A stretch of 64,000 nucleotides of DNA from Paenibacillus sp. SYP-B3998 (GTDB taxonomy: Bacteria > Bacillota > Bacilli > Paenibacillales > NBRC-103111), in the NCBI RefSeq assembly GCF_010820665.1, contig NZ_JAAIKC010000003.1, positions 1 to 64,000 on the forward strand, in the 5' to 3' direction. Below are positions 49,817 to 59,406 of the stretch, piece by piece; within the stretch, counting starts at the first letter, position 1; each line of letters starts with the position of its first letter. The notes under the pieces are model-generated. The model did no database searches, was not told where the DNA came from, and saw only the letters and a list, made by a program, of their open reading frames with translations. The translations under genes were made by a program, and so were the position numbers.

Positions 49817-51310
49817 ATGCGGAGAGTTCTCATTTTAAGTTGGATTGCATTACTCTTGCTGCTCTCTTTCCCCTTGGCAGTTGGGGCAACGGCAGAGGAG
49901 GATATGAAGAAGGCAAATGCCGGTATTGAGCAAGCGATTCAAGCGGCAGAAAGTGGAAAGCTCGAGATAGCTTCCCAATTGTTCGATACGTTCCAAGCTT
50001 CGTGGCTGAGCTTTGAGGATGGAATTAAAGGAAAGTCGTTGGCTGCTTACCAGAAGATTGAAGGAGCAATGGGAGAGGTATCCTTTGCAACCTTGAAACA
50101 GCCAATTGACCAAAGTAAACTTACAGCTACACTGAAAGAACTCAGTAAGCTCAACCAAAGCTTCATTGATGGGAACATGGACGCATTTGGTCAGGTTGCA
50201 AAAAGCAGTGGTAAAGTGACGATCAGCTCCTTAGTTACCTTGCTTGAGAAGACATCCGATCAATTAAAGCAAAATGACGTGGAAGGTGCAAAGGCTAACG
50301 TTCAAACTTTACGGAGTTCATGGCTTGATATCGAAAGCATCGTACTCACGCAGTCATCCGCCGTTTATGCCTCAATGGAGAGGGACATGGTAACCGCCTA
50401 TGCCCAGTTGTCGGCAGACCCGGTTAAGAAGTCGGAGGCTGCTGCTACAGTCGAACGAATGCATAAGGATCTTACTCCGCTTGCTGGCAAAACAAGTTAT
50501 ACGATGCTGGATGCGACAACGATTATACTCCGTGAAGGACTAGAAGCGTTATTAGTCATTATTGCCTTACTAGGGTTCCTAAATAAATCGGGTCATGGAA
50601 ACAAGAAAAAATGGATTTGGTATGGCGTTGGCGGCGGCCTTTTAGTTAGTATGGCTCTTGGAATCGTCGTTCAGCAACTTTTCTCCACGAGTGCTTTTGG
50701 CAATAACAATTTCTTGATTGCTGGTTGTACAGGTATTTTCGCCGCTGTGATGCTAGCCTACATGAGCTATTGGCTGCATAGTAAATCTAGTGTTTCCAAC
50801 TGGCAGAAGTACATACGGGACCAGAGCGTGAAAGCACTGGCGACGGGAAGCTTAGTCTCGCTAAGCGTGCTAGCCTTTCTCGCAGTTTTTAGAGAGGGGA
50901 CGGAGACAGTGCTATTCATGATTGGTATGGCATCTTCCATTTCGCTCCAATCCCTGCTTGGTGGAATTGCCATTGGTGTTGTAACACTTATCATTGTCGC
51001 TTTTCTTATCCTTAAAGTCGGTTTACGGATTCCTATGCGTCCTTTTTTCTTAGTATCTAGCTTTTTTGTTTTCTATCTTTGTTTCAAATTTGCGGGTATG
51101 GGCGTGCATGGTTTGCAATTAGCCGGTTATCTGCCAGCAACGACAGCCTCATGGTTACCTAGCTGGGATGCCATCGCATTGTACCCGACAATTGAAAGTG
51201 CAGTTCCGCAATTTATTCTACTCGTCTGCGCACTATTCGCGGTCCTCTGGGATCGCCGTAAAACCGTTCAATTTAATAAAGCCGCAGTATCCATGAAAAA
51301 AGTGAATTAA
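49817..51310 (+). CDS. efeU: Iron permease EfeU (FTR1 family) with N-terminal extracytoplasmic domain
   Basis: The 497-residue protein has a signal sequence, a helical extracytoplasmic domain of ~210 residues holding two similar modules (W.SFED.IK....AYQKIE and WLDIESIVL..SSAVYASME), and a seven-helix FTR1 permease with both REGxE iron motifs (REGLEALLVI and REGTETVLF). It imports iron with EfeO and EfeB. The ribosome site is weak. A Fur box and promoter lie upstream. The spacing to efeO is 27 bases. Confidence 0.92.
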   Translation: MRRVLILSWIALLLLLSFPLAVGATAEEDMKKANAGIEQAIQAAESGKLEIASQLFDTFQASWLSFEDGIKGKSLAAYQKIEGAMGEVSFATLKQPIDQSKLTATLKELSKLNQSFIDGNMDAFGQVAKSSGKVTISSLVTLLEKTSDQLKQNDVEGAKANVQTLRSSWLDIESIVLTQSSAVYASMERDMVTAYAQLSADPVKKSEAAATVERMHKDLTPLAGKTSYTMLDATTIILREGLEALLVIIALLGFLNKSGHGNKKKWIWYGVGGGLLVSMALGIVVQQLFSTSAFGNNNFLIAGCTGIFAAVMLAYMSYWLHSKSSVSNWQKYIRDQSVKALATGSLVSLSVLAFLAVFREGTETVLFMIGMASSISLQSLLGGIAIGVVTLIIVAFLILKVGLRIPMRPFFLVSSFFVFYLCFKFAGMGVHGLQLAGYLPATTASWLPSWDAIALYPTIESAVPQFILLVCALFAVLWDRRKTVQFNKAAVSMKKVN

Positions 51311-51337
51311 CATAACAAAAATTGGGGGAATCATTCA

Positions 51338-52546
51338 ATGAATAAACGTCAACAATTTATTATTTTAGCAGCAGCTCTAACACTCGTCGTGACAGGGTGC
51401 GGTAAAGCCGCAACGCCAGGAGCTACTACTACGACAACACCGGTAGCAAGCCCAACACCAAATGTTACAAAAGTACCAGCTAAAGAAGGTGCAGCCGCAT
51501 TTATCAAAACAATTGATGGATTGAAGGGGCAACTGGATCAAAAGAAAGTAAATGAGCCTAAGAAGCAATCTTCGACGCTAGAAGAAGAGTGGGCAAGCTT
51601 TGAGGACGAAGTGAAGCTCAAATATCCAGAGTTATATGTGAAGGTTGAAAAATTTCTAACACCATTAGAAGCAGGACTAAAACAAGAGAAGCTTGACAAT
51701 GAACTTATTAGCCAGCTTAACGATGGTCTCAAAGTTGCTGTAACGGAGCTGAGCACTTCTCTTAACGAAAACAAAGGCGCAGTGAATGAAGCGGCTATTT
51801 CGGGTTCTAAAGAATTGCAAGAAGCAACGAAAGCATATAATTTATATGTGCAAGAGCAAGGAAAACAAATGGTTACACTGCTTGAGCAGCTAGATGCGGC
51901 TGTGAAAAGCGGTGACTTGAAAAAGGCACAAGAAGCCTATGTACAATCGCGTTCACCATATGAGAGAATAGAGCCTATCATTGAAAGATTTAAAGATCTT
52001 GATGGCGTCATGGATGCTCGTGTCGATGATTTTAAAGATGAGAACGATGCTGAATTCACTGGATATCACCGGATAGAGCACCTCCTTTTTGTGAAAAAAA
52101 CAGTTAAAGCCGCTGAGCCATTCTCAGCACGTTTGTTGGAAGACGGGAAGAAAATGCAACAAAGCATAGCTGCTACGAGCATTGAGGCAACAGATTTTGT
52201 AACGGGTGTTGGCGAGCTAATGGAAGAAGCTCAAACGAAGAAAATTACAGGTGAAGAAGAGCGTTGGAGCGGTGCCTCGATTCCAGTCATTCGCGCGAAT
52301 GTGGAAGGCGCTCAAAAGATCTATGATCTTGTGAAAAGCGAGTTAAAGAAAAAAGATCCTGCGTTGGATGAAAAAATCAGTAAGAGTCTTACCGCTGTAA
52401 TTGATACAATGAATACATTGTCTCCTGTAGGGACAACTTGGAGTGACTTTAGTAAAATGGAGCAGTCCAAACAAGTTGACTTGAAAAATAAATTGGAAGC
52501 TTTAGCTGAACCACTGGTAAAAATGCCAGGAACTTTAGGTCAATAA
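51338..52546 (+). CDS. efeO: Iron uptake lipoprotein EfeO (M75/imelysin)
   Basis: The 402-residue lipoprotein has a lipobox (LVVTGC), an N-terminal helical domain (WASFEDEVKLKYPELYVKVEKFL) and an imelysin/M75 domain with the metal-binding GYHRIEHLLF (GxHxxE). It presents iron to EfeU. Its N-terminal module resembles the duplicated module at the N-terminus of EfeU in this operon. GGGGG 11 bases before the ATG is the ribosome site. Confidence 0.92.
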   Translation: MNKRQQFIILAAALTLVVTGCGKAATPGATTTTTPVASPTPNVTKVPAKEGAAAFIKTIDGLKGQLDQKKVNEPKKQSSTLEEEWASFEDEVKLKYPELYVKVEKFLTPLEAGLKQEKLDNELISQLNDGLKVAVTELSTSLNENKGAVNEAAISGSKELQEATKAYNLYVQEQGKQMVTLLEQLDAAVKSGDLKKAQEAYVQSRSPYERIEPIIERFKDLDGVMDARVDDFKDENDAEFTGYHRIEHLLFVKKTVKAAEPFSARLLEDGKKMQQSIAATSIEATDFVTGVGELMEEAQTKKITGEEERWSGASIPVIRANVEGAQKIYDLVKSELKKKDPALDEKISKSLTAVIDTMNTLSPVGTTWSDFSKMEQSKQVDLKNKLEALAEPLVKMPGTLGQ

Positions 52547-52581
52547 AATAGGCAATCAAAAAGAGAAAGGGGAAACTCAGC

Positions 52582-53856
52582 ATGGGAGACAAAATGAATC
52601 GTCGCGCATTTTTGGGAATGACAGCAGCAGGGGCTGCAGGGATTGTACTGGGTGATTTGATTGGGAAATCGCAACAAGCGGTGCCTGTTGATTCCAAGAA
52701 TCAACCGGATGCACCAGCAGCTTCTGCAAATGAGACGATTTCCTTTTATGGAGCCCATCAATCCGGTGTAGTTACCCCTCAGCAAAATTTTGCGAATGTG
52801 GCTGCATTTGATGTAACAACAGAGGATGTTAAGGAACTACAGCAACTATTTAGGGATTGGACAGAGGCCGCGGCTCTACTTATGGAGGGAAAACCTCTTG
52901 CCGCTGAGCCGCAGACTGCCAAATTCCCTCCTGTGGATACGGGAGAACAGATGGGATTGAACACAGGTAAACTTACCATCACGTTTGCAGTGGGTGCGAG
53001 TTTGTTTGAGAAGGGCGGTGTTGATCGATTTGGTCTTCGTTCTCGTAAACCGTCAGGCTTAACAGAAATGCCGATATTTCACTCCGACTCCTTACAACAT
53101 CAACTTACGCACGGTGATATTGTCGTACAGGCCTGCGCAGATGATCCAATGATCTGTTTTCACGCGATTCGCAATTTATCTAAGGCTGCAAGAGGTATTG
53201 CTCATTTACGTTGGCAGCAGACAGGTCAGCTTGGGATTAAATCGGAGGGAACCAAAAGGAATTTGTTCGGTTTCAAGGATGGAACGAATAATCCAGCCCT
53301 GACTGATGAGAAATTTATGAACAATAATGTTTGGATTGAAGCAAATGACGGGGCGTCATGGCTTGCAGGCGGGAGCTATATGGTTGTTCGCCGTATTAAT
53401 ATGACGATCGAAACGTGGGATCAGCAAACATTTACCGAGCAGGAAACCATTATTGGCCGCCAAAAAGTATCGGGTGCGCCCTTGGATGGCAGTAAAGAAT
53501 TCGATCAACCGAATTTTTCAGGCGATGCCAATGGGGACAAAACTGCACTAGATTCACACATCCGTCTATCGAATCCACGAATGGGTGAGTCTTCAGAACG
53601 GGAACGTATACTACGCCGTGGTTATAATTTTATGGAAAATCTCGATCCGGTTGGGCGAATGAATGCGGGACTCTTGTTCGTATGCTTTAATCGAAATCTT
53701 CAAACTCAGTTTGAGTCGATTCAAAAGAGGTTAACGAATCCTAAAATGCCAGATCAAATGCTCCAATATACCGTTACTACAGGTGGAGGATATTTTGCTG
53801 TCCTGCCAGGTGTTACTGCAAAAGGGTCGTATTTGGGCCAAAGTTTGTTTGCTTAA
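52582..53856 (+). CDS. efeB: Deferrochelatase/peroxidase EfeB (Dyp-type, Tat-exported)
   Basis: The 424-residue haem peroxidase has a twin-arginine signal (NRRAFLGMTAAGAAG), the Dyp motif GFKDG (distal Asp in RNLFGFKDGTNNP), and later HIRLSNPR with the proximal-side His. It is exported folded with haem and assists iron uptake, by oxidising Fe(II) or releasing iron from haem. It completes the efeUOB operon; AAAGG lies before ATG 52582, and a terminator follows. Confidence 0.94.
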   Translation: MGDKMNRRAFLGMTAAGAAGIVLGDLIGKSQQAVPVDSKNQPDAPAASANETISFYGAHQSGVVTPQQNFANVAAFDVTTEDVKELQQLFRDWTEAAALLMEGKPLAAEPQTAKFPPVDTGEQMGLNTGKLTITFAVGASLFEKGGVDRFGLRSRKPSGLTEMPIFHSDSLQHQLTHGDIVVQACADDPMICFHAIRNLSKAARGIAHLRWQQTGQLGIKSEGTKRNLFGFKDGTNNPALTDEKFMNNNVWIEANDGASWLAGGSYMVVRRINMTIETWDQQTFTEQETIIGRQKVSGAPLDGSKEFDQPNFSGDANGDKTALDSHIRLSNPRMGESSERERILRRGYNFMENLDPVGRMNAGLLFVCFNRNLQTQFESIQKRLTNPKMPDQMLQYTVTTGGGYFAVLPGVTAKGSYLGQSLFA

Positions 53857-53871
53857 AAATGTTTATTCTGA

Positions 53872-53900
53872 ACCGAGGGACACAGGTCCTTCGGTTTTTT
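53872..53900 (+). terminator. Terminator of the efe operon
   Basis: ACCGAGGGAC (53872-53881) pairs with GTCCTTCGGT (53886-53895) around ACAG and is followed by TTTTT. Confidence 0.85.
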
Positions 53901-54030
53901 AGTATGTACATAAGTGACATTGCTATAATCGAATTTTCCTGCTGAGCAAATTGACTTTCCCTTGTTTTTCCTACACAATGATGGTGGGTTAAGCCCAATC
54001 ATGGAGCGTTATGAACAAAGGAGAAATTAG

Positions 54031-55359
54031 ATGAAAACAACTTCACATAATGTAGAAAGCGAAATTCAAGACCGTGCAATTCTTGTCAGTCTGATCACAC
54101 AGAAACAGAAGAAGAATGAAAAATTGGCTGAATATTCACTTCAAGAGCTTGTTAAGCTAGCAGAAACAGCTGGCGTTGAAGTACTCGAAACAATGACTCA
54201 GAACAAGGAGTCTAAAGACACGAAATGGTTTATTGGTAAGGGCAAGGTGGAAGAGCTTAAACTGCGTATCGATGAGTTAGGCGGTAATACGGCTATTTTC
54301 GATCAGGAATTATCCGGTGCGCAGGTTCGCAATTTAGAAGCGGCCCTTGATGTGAAAATTATCGATCGAACGCAATTGATCTTGGATATTTTTGCGCAGC
54401 GGGCCAAAACACGTGAGGGTATTATTCAAGTGGAGCTAGCACAGTTAAGCTACCTATTACCAAGGCTATCAGGGCAAGGGAAAAACCTTTCACGACTTGG
54501 CGGGGGGATCGGGACTAGAGGCCCTGGTGAATCAAAACTTGAGACCGATCGCAGACACATTCGTGGTAGGATCGACGAATTGAAGGCACATTTGGAGGAA
54601 GTGGTGCGTCATCGCACCTTGCATCGAGAGCGCCGCAAAAAGACGGGTGTCTTCCAGGTGGCTCTCGTTGGTTATACGAACGCAGGTAAATCTACGCTGC
54701 TTAAGCAACTGACACAGGCTGACGTATATATCGAAAATCAATTGTTTGCAACGCTAGATCCCACATCGCGGACGATGGAGCTGCCTAGTGGCAAGGAGAT
54801 CGTGCTGACGGACACTGTAGGCTTCATTCAGAACCTGCCTCATGATTTGGTCGCATCTTTCCGCGCGACATTAGAAGAGGCTAATGAGGCTGATCTGATT
54901 CTACATGTTGTGGACAGCTCAACGGATATGCGAAGCGAGCAAATGCGAGTCGTATCGGAAGTTTTAGAACAGCTTGGCGCTCACCAGAAAGAGCAGCTGA
55001 CTGTATTCAACAAAATCGATCTGATCTCTCAGCAAGAGAAAGAAATGCTTTCTACTGAAGGTGATTTTCTCAAAATTAGTGCTTACACCCAAGAGGATTT
55101 GGAAAGCTTGCGTCTTGCCATTCAGGAAAAATTAATGGGGGAAAGTAAGCTGTTCCGTATTCCGGCTGAAAAGGGCGATATGATTTCGCTAGTGTATCGA
55201 ATCGGCGATGTATTGGAGAATGAAGTGGACGGGGAAGATATGCTCTTCAAAGTTCGCGTTAATAAAGATGATTATGAGAAAATGGGATATCTGCTGGCCG
55301 CATACGATCAACAACTCGTTCAGCAAGATGCACAGGATAGCGAGGGAGAGATTTACTAA
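54031..55359 (+). CDS. hflX: GTPase HflX
   Basis: The 442-residue ribosome-associated GTPase splits stalled 70S ribosomes. It has the HflX N-domain (DELGGNTAIFDQELSGAQVRNLEAALDVKIIDRTQLILDIFAQRA), the glycine-rich LSRLGGGIGTRGPGESKLE linker, then G1 GYTNAGKST, G3 DTVGFIQNLP and G4 NKID. AAAGGAG precedes the ATG. It matches B. subtilis ynbA in position, before ynbB and glnRA. Confidence 0.95.
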   Translation: MKTTSHNVESEIQDRAILVSLITQKQKKNEKLAEYSLQELVKLAETAGVEVLETMTQNKESKDTKWFIGKGKVEELKLRIDELGGNTAIFDQELSGAQVRNLEAALDVKIIDRTQLILDIFAQRAKTREGIIQVELAQLSYLLPRLSGQGKNLSRLGGGIGTRGPGESKLETDRRHIRGRIDELKAHLEEVVRHRTLHRERRKKTGVFQVALVGYTNAGKSTLLKQLTQADVYIENQLFATLDPTSRTMELPSGKEIVLTDTVGFIQNLPHDLVASFRATLEEANEADLILHVVDSSTDMRSEQMRVVSEVLEQLGAHQKEQLTVFNKIDLISQQEKEMLSTEGDFLKISAYTQEDLESLRLAIQEKLMGESKLFRIPAEKGDMISLVYRIGDVLENEVDGEDMLFKVRVNKDDYEKMGYLLAAYDQQLVQQDAQDSEGEIY

Positions 55360-55361
55360 TC

Positions 55362-56612
55362 ATGCAATTTGGGGAAAAAGTCATGGCGCTCATGGAAAGC
55401 GCCGAACGTACGGCGGAGAGCGCCTATAGACAAATCGAGAAAACCATTGATCTCAATCAATGGAAAGTTATAGATGCTTTTCAGAAGCATAAAGTTAGCG
55501 ATTATCACTTCGCTTCATCAACCGGTTATGGATACAATGATCGTGGCAGAGAGGTGCTTGATTTGGTCTATGCCGATGCATTGGGTGCGGAAGCAGCGCT
55601 TGTTCGCCCTCACTTTGTATCAGGTACACACACGATCAGCACAGCTTTGTTCGGTGTGCTGCGTCCAGGTGAACATCTACTTTACATAACGGGTAAGCCT
55701 TATGACACGCTTCATAAGGTGATCGGCAAGCCGGGGGATGGCAGCGGATCGTTGCAGGATTGGGGCATCGCGTATAACGAGGTTGCCTTGACGCCAGAAG
55801 GAGCGCCCGACTGGTCAGCCATCACGTCAGCGATCCAGCCGAACACGAAGGTGATCGGCATTCAACGATCGAGAGGCTACTCTTGGCGTCCGTCGTTTAC
55901 AATCGAACAAATCGGTGAGATGGTTCGATTCGTGAAGGAAGTGAACCCAGACGTCATCGTCTTCGTTGATAACTGCTATGGCGAGTTCACCGAGACACGG
56001 GAGCCCACGGAGGTTGGCGTTGATCTCATGGCAGGCTCGCTCATTAAGAATCCAGGTGGGGGCATTGCCCCATCCGGAGGTTACATCGCCGGGCGACGCG
56101 ACCTCGTCGAGCTCGCTGCCTACCGGCTGACCGCCCCCGGTATTGGGGGCGAAGTTGGGGCTATGCTCGGCGCAACGCGAGCCATGTTCCAAGGGCTGTT
56201 CCTTGCCCCGCATTTGGTGGGGCAAGCCGTCAAGGGCTCCGTCTTCGCCGCGGCAGTGTTCGAAGAGCTAGGATTCGAGAGCCATCCTCGCTGGCAAGAG
56301 ACGCGGACGGATTTGATTCAAGCGATCCGCTTTACCTCAGCGGAGCACTTGATCACGTTCGTACAAGGCATCCAGAAGGCGGCTGCTGTGGACTCACACG
56401 TCGTGCCAGAGCCTTGGGACATGCCTGGCTATGAACATCCAGTTATTATGGCTGCTGGGACGTTCATTCAAGGCGGCAGCCTGGAATTGTCTGCCGATGC
56501 ACCTATCCGTGAGCCTTACATAGCCTATATGCAAGGCGGATTAACCTATTCTCACTGTAAATTGGGAGTTCTTACAGCCATACAACATATGGAAGACAAA
56601 GGATTAATCTGA
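55362..56612 (+). CDS. ynbB: PLP-dependent YnbB (methionine gamma-lyase-like / aluminium resistance) protein
   Basis: The 416-residue protein belongs to the fold-type I PLP family annotated as methionine gamma-lyase-like or aluminium resistance protein. The PLP lysine is in AGSLIKNPGGGIAPSGGYIAGR, with VFVDNCYGEFTE upstream and FVSGTHTISTALFGVLRPGE near the N-terminus. The reaction is not certain. It starts 3 bases after hflX and is likely co-transcribed. The G+C content of its central part (55900-56300) is noticeably higher than that of the neighbours. Confidence 0.88.
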   Translation: MQFGEKVMALMESAERTAESAYRQIEKTIDLNQWKVIDAFQKHKVSDYHFASSTGYGYNDRGREVLDLVYADALGAEAALVRPHFVSGTHTISTALFGVLRPGEHLLYITGKPYDTLHKVIGKPGDGSGSLQDWGIAYNEVALTPEGAPDWSAITSAIQPNTKVIGIQRSRGYSWRPSFTIEQIGEMVRFVKEVNPDVIVFVDNCYGEFTETREPTEVGVDLMAGSLIKNPGGGIAPSGGYIAGRRDLVELAAYRLTAPGIGGEVGAMLGATRAMFQGLFLAPHLVGQAVKGSVFAAAVFEELGFESHPRWQETRTDLIQAIRFTSAEHLITFVQGIQKAAAVDSHVVPEPWDMPGYEHPVIMAAGTFIQGGSLELSADAPIREPYIAYMQGGLTYSHCKLGVLTAIQHMEDKGLI

Positions 56613-56624
56613 AGAAAAAGGGAC

Positions 56625-56641
56625 TGTAAACAAACCTGACA
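56625..56641. promoter_or_regulatory. GlnR/TnrA binding site
   Basis: TGTAAACAAACCTGACA matches the consensus TGTNA-N7-TNACA exactly and lies just upstream of the -35 box of glnRA. It indicates autoregulation by GlnR in nitrogen excess. Confidence 0.85.
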
Positions 56642-56645
56642 CTCC

Positions 56646-56674
56646 TTGACACGTTTTTGTAACGAAGGTACAAT
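56646..56674 (+). promoter_or_regulatory. Sigma-A promoter of glnRA
   Basis: TTGACA (56646-56651) and TACAAT (56669-56674) are separated by exactly 17 bases. Confidence 0.8.
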
Positions 56675-56709
56675 AAGAAGTAGGTACTTACTGACCAGGA
56701 GTGATAAGC

Positions 56710-57120
56710 ATGAGTGATGATATACGCAGAAATATGGCCTTATTCCCGATTGGAATTGTAATGAAACTGACGGATCTAACAGCAAGACAAATTCGTTATT
56801 ATGAACAACACGAACTTATTATTCCAGCAAGAACCGCAGGTAATCAGCGGTTATATTCGTTTAATGATGTAGAGAGATTGCTCGAAATCAAGGATCTAAT
56901 TGAAAAAGGCGTAAATATAGCGGGTATTAAGCAGGTGCTCTTGCCGGTGGATAAAGATTCGGAGGATGCTACGATTCTTAATGAGCATACGGAGGTCAAG
57001 CGCAAAGAGCTTACCGATTCTCAATTGCACAAAATGTTGAAACAACAATTGATTGGCGGAGGCAAGCGGCCAGGCCAGGTATCGCTCATTCAAGGTGAGC
57101 TGTCCCGATTTTTTCATTAA
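56710..57120 (+). CDS. glnR: MerR-family nitrogen regulator GlnR
   Basis: The 136-residue regulator has a MerR winged helix (FPIGIVMKLTDLTARQIRYYEQHELIIPARTAGNQRLYSFNDVERLLEIKDLIEKGVNIAGIKQVL) and a C-terminal tail that senses feedback-inhibited glutamine synthetase. ATG 56710 is preferred because AGGAG ends 8 bases upstream; GTG 56701 lies on the ribosome site. It is followed after 30 bases by glnA, the classical autoregulated pair, with a GlnR box upstream. Confidence 0.95.
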   Translation: MSDDIRRNMALFPIGIVMKLTDLTARQIRYYEQHELIIPARTAGNQRLYSFNDVERLLEIKDLIEKGVNIAGIKQVLLPVDKDSEDATILNEHTEVKRKELTDSQLHKMLKQQLIGGGKRPGQVSLIQGELSRFFH

Positions 57121-57150
57121 AAAGCGTTTTTAATCGAGAGGAGAATGTTC

Positions 57151-58488
57151 GTGGGTCATAACAATTATAGCAAGGAAGATATTCTACGCATTGCCAAAGA
57201 GGAAAACGTTCGTTTCATCCGACTGCAGTTCACGGATTTGATGGGAAGCATCAAAAATGTTGAAATCCCTTTCAGTCAACTAGAGAAGGCGCTTGATAAT
57301 AAAATGATGTTTGATGGTTCCTCCATTGAAGGTTATGTGCGTATCGAAGAATCAGACATGTATCTGTATCCTGATTTAGATACATGGGTCATTTTCCCGT
57401 GGGTAACGCAGAGCAAAGTAGCTCGTTTAATCTGTGATATCTACCTTCCTGATGGAAGACCGTTTCCTGGGGATCCGCGGGGCATTTTGAAAAAAGCGTT
57501 GAAACAAGCAGAAGAAATGGGTTACTCATCGATGAACGTAGGCCCAGAACCAGAGTTCTTCTTGTTCAAAACGGATGAGAAAGGTAATCCAACTACTGAA
57601 CTTAACGACCAAGGCGGTTATTTTGACTTAGCGCCTATGGATCTAGGGGAAAACTGCCGTCGTGATATCGTGTTAACGTTGGAAGAGATGGGCTTCGAAA
57701 TTGAAGCGTCACACCACGAGGTAGCGCCAGGTCAACATGAGATTGACTTTAAATACGCAGATGCGATTAAAGCGGCAGACCAAATTCAAACGTTTAAGCT
57801 CGTTGTTAAAACGGTTGCCAGACAGCATGGTCTGCATGCGACATTCATGCCGAAGCCGCTGTTTGGTATGAACGGTTCAGGTATGCACTGTCATCAATCA
57901 CTATTCAAAGAAGAAGAGAACGCATTCTACGATGAAAGCGATAAGTTAGGTTTGAGTAATATTGCTAGACATTACATGGCAGGTGTTTTGCGTCATGCGC
58001 GTTCCTTTGCTGCGATTACTAACCCGACAGTGAATTCGTACAAACGTCTTGTTCCTGGTTATGAAGCCCCATGTTATGTCGCATGGTCTGCTAGCAATCG
58101 AAGCCCAATGATCCGTATCCCGGCATCCCGCGGATTGAGCACACGCGTTGAAGTTCGTAACCCTGATCCGGCTGCGAATCCTTACCTAGCTCTGGCAGTT
58201 ATGCTTGCCGCTGGATTAGATGGCATCAAGAATAAAATGCAGCTTCCAGCTCCAACAGATCGTAACATCTACGTGATGTCCGAAGAGGAAAGAGAAGAGC
58301 AAGGTATTCCTAGCTTACCTCTTGATCTGAAACAAGCATTAGAAGAATTGATTCGAGACGAAGTTATTTGCGACACCTTAGGCGAACATGCTTTGGCTCA
58401 TTTCTACGAACTCAAAGAAATTGAGTGGGATATGTACCGCACACAAGTTCACCAATGGGAAAGAGATCAGTATTTAACGCTTTACTAA
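57151..58488 (+). CDS. glnA: Glutamine synthetase type I (GS-I alpha)
   Basis: The 445-residue enzyme makes glutamine from glutamate, ammonia and ATP. It has [19 protein letters not shown] (with the feedback Arg of Bacillus GS), [49 protein letters not shown] and [19 protein letters not shown] 57151 is taken as start, 7 bases after GAGAGGAG; ATG 57145 is almost on top of it. The last ~54 bases are nearly repeated at 60461-60515. Confidence 0.96.
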   Translation: MGHNNYSKEDILRIAKEENVRFIRLQFTDLMGSIKNVEIPFSQLEKALDNKMMFDGSSIEGYVRIEESDMYLYPDLDTWVIFPWVTQSKVARLICDIYLPDGRPFPGDPRGILKKALKQAEEMGYSSMNVGPEPEFFLFKTDEKGNPTTELNDQGGYFDLAPMDLGENCRRDIVLTLEEMGFEIEASHHEVAPGQHEIDFKYADAIKAADQIQTFKLVVKTVARQHGLHATFMPKPLFGMNGSGMHCHQSLFKEEENAFYDESDKLGLSNIARHYMAGVLRHARSFAAITNPTVNSYKRLVPGYEAPCYVAWSASNRSPMIRIPASRGLSTRVEVRNPDPAANPYLALAVMLAAGLDGIKNKMQLPAPTDRNIYVMSEEEREEQGIPSLPLDLKQALEELIRDEVICDTLGEHALAHFYELKEIEWDMYRTQVHQWERDQYLTLY

Positions 58489-58489
58489 T
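58436..58489. repeat. glnA 3'-end repeat, left copy
   Basis: These last bases of glnA (from ACCGCACACAAGTTCACC to GCTTTACTAAT) recur at 60461-60515 with five substitutions and one 1-base indel by hand alignment. This copy is the one in frame with glnA. Confidence 0.9.
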
Positions 58490-58494
58490 TCATG

Positions 58495-58526
58495 AATCCC
58501 TTGGCGCTGTAAGCGCTGAGGGATTT
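58495..58526 (+). terminator. Terminator after glnA
   Basis: AATCCCT and AGGGATT enclose GGCGCT/AGCGCT arms and are followed by TTTT. Confidence 0.8.
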
Positions 58527-58569
58527 TTCATTTGGGGGCGTTACAGTATTTAGGATTAGGCAAAGGGAG

Positions 58570-58590
58570 TGCCCACAAACTGCCCACAAA
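58570..58590. repeat. Tandem TGCCCACAAA repeats
   Basis: TGCCCACAAA occurs at 58570-58579 and again at 58581-58590, an 11-base period, close to the junction of the insert with glnA. Such short direct repeats can be recombinase arm sites, but this is only suggestive. Confidence 0.45.
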
Positions 58591-58648
58591 TTCTAAAATA
58601 AGTTGGTTGCGGACTCCCCAAAGTGTCGCTTTAACTAATATAAGAAAA

Positions 58649-58696
58649 AAGCTCTTATGGTCAAGATACAGAATAAGTCTTGATCCATAAGAGCTT
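58649..58696. terminator. Long hairpin terminator for the stalk-domain gene
   Basis: AAGCTCTTATGG-TCAAGA pairs with TCTTGA-T-CCATAAGAGCTT, an 18-bp stem with an 11-base loop and T/A runs on either side. Confidence 0.85.
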
Positions 58697-58743
58697 ATTT
58701 AGTTGGTTTTGAATTCACATAAATTTAGTTGTTTATTGTCATG

Positions 58744-59406
58744 TTACTTATAGTAGGAAGTAGTTAAAGGAACAAAAACACCTGATTTGTCGTTATTTTC
58801 ATATGAATAAAAAACAGTAACTTCATTTAGTCCAGCTACATTGACTTCGATTGTTTTTAATCCGTCTTCTATCTTCACTGTGTCTTGTTTAAGCAAAACG
58901 CTGTTTTTGTCTTGAATTTTTATTGCAACCTCTGAACCAATAGCAGCAACTTGTAAATAAAGTTTTTGATACTTACCCTTCGGCTCTAATGTGAAATTCG
59001 ATCCTGAATTCTCTGTATCCTTAATTACTTCCCCATAATCCTTGTTTTTATATTTGGTTAGATTCGGGTCTTTAATAGCTTGATAAAAAGTTTGAGCAGC
59101 ATTAACAGGAGTACCTTCGACTTTTTCGCCAAATAAAACGCTGTTTGCTGCTGCATCGTAATCTACTGCAACATTAAGTGAATTTGCAATTGCTCTGGCT
59201 GGTAAATAAGTACTTCCATCGTATGTAATTGGAGTAACAACATTACCTTGAGCATCTAGCAATTGAACAGATTTTCCGTTTACTTTGACGCTGATATCAT
59301 TGTTTAGATAAGCCTTAATTTCTTGCAAATTAGCTCCTGCGTAAACGCCACCTGCTGCGCCGAAAATCATAGAAAACCCGACAATAGAAACTATAGTTTT
59401 CTTCAT
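58744..59406 (-). CDS. Secreted stalk-domain (copper amine oxidase N-like) protein
   Basis: The 220-residue protein has a signal peptide (MKKTIVSIVGFSMIFGAAGGVYA), then a copper amine oxidase N-terminal-like stalk domain (ISVKVNGKSVQLLDAQGNVVTPITYDGSTYLPARAIANSLNVAVDYDAAANSVLFG) and an unassigned beta-rich C-terminal half. It has no catalytic motif; in Paenibacillus such proteins are abundant and secreted. ATG 59406 is set by AGGAG 10 bases upstream; the frame extends to 59523. It is inside the insert bounded by glnA 3' repeats. Confidence 0.82.
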   Translation of the reverse strand: MKKTIVSIVGFSMIFGAAGGVYAGANLQEIKAYLNNDISVKVNGKSVQLLDAQGNVVTPITYDGSTYLPARAIANSLNVAVDYDAAANSVLFGEKVEGTPVNAAQTFYQAIKDPNLTKYKNKDYGEVIKDTENSGSNFTLEPKGKYQKLYLQVAAIGSEVAIKIQDKNSVLLKQDTVKIEDGLKTIEVNVAGLNEVTVFYSYENNDKSGVFVPLTTSYYK

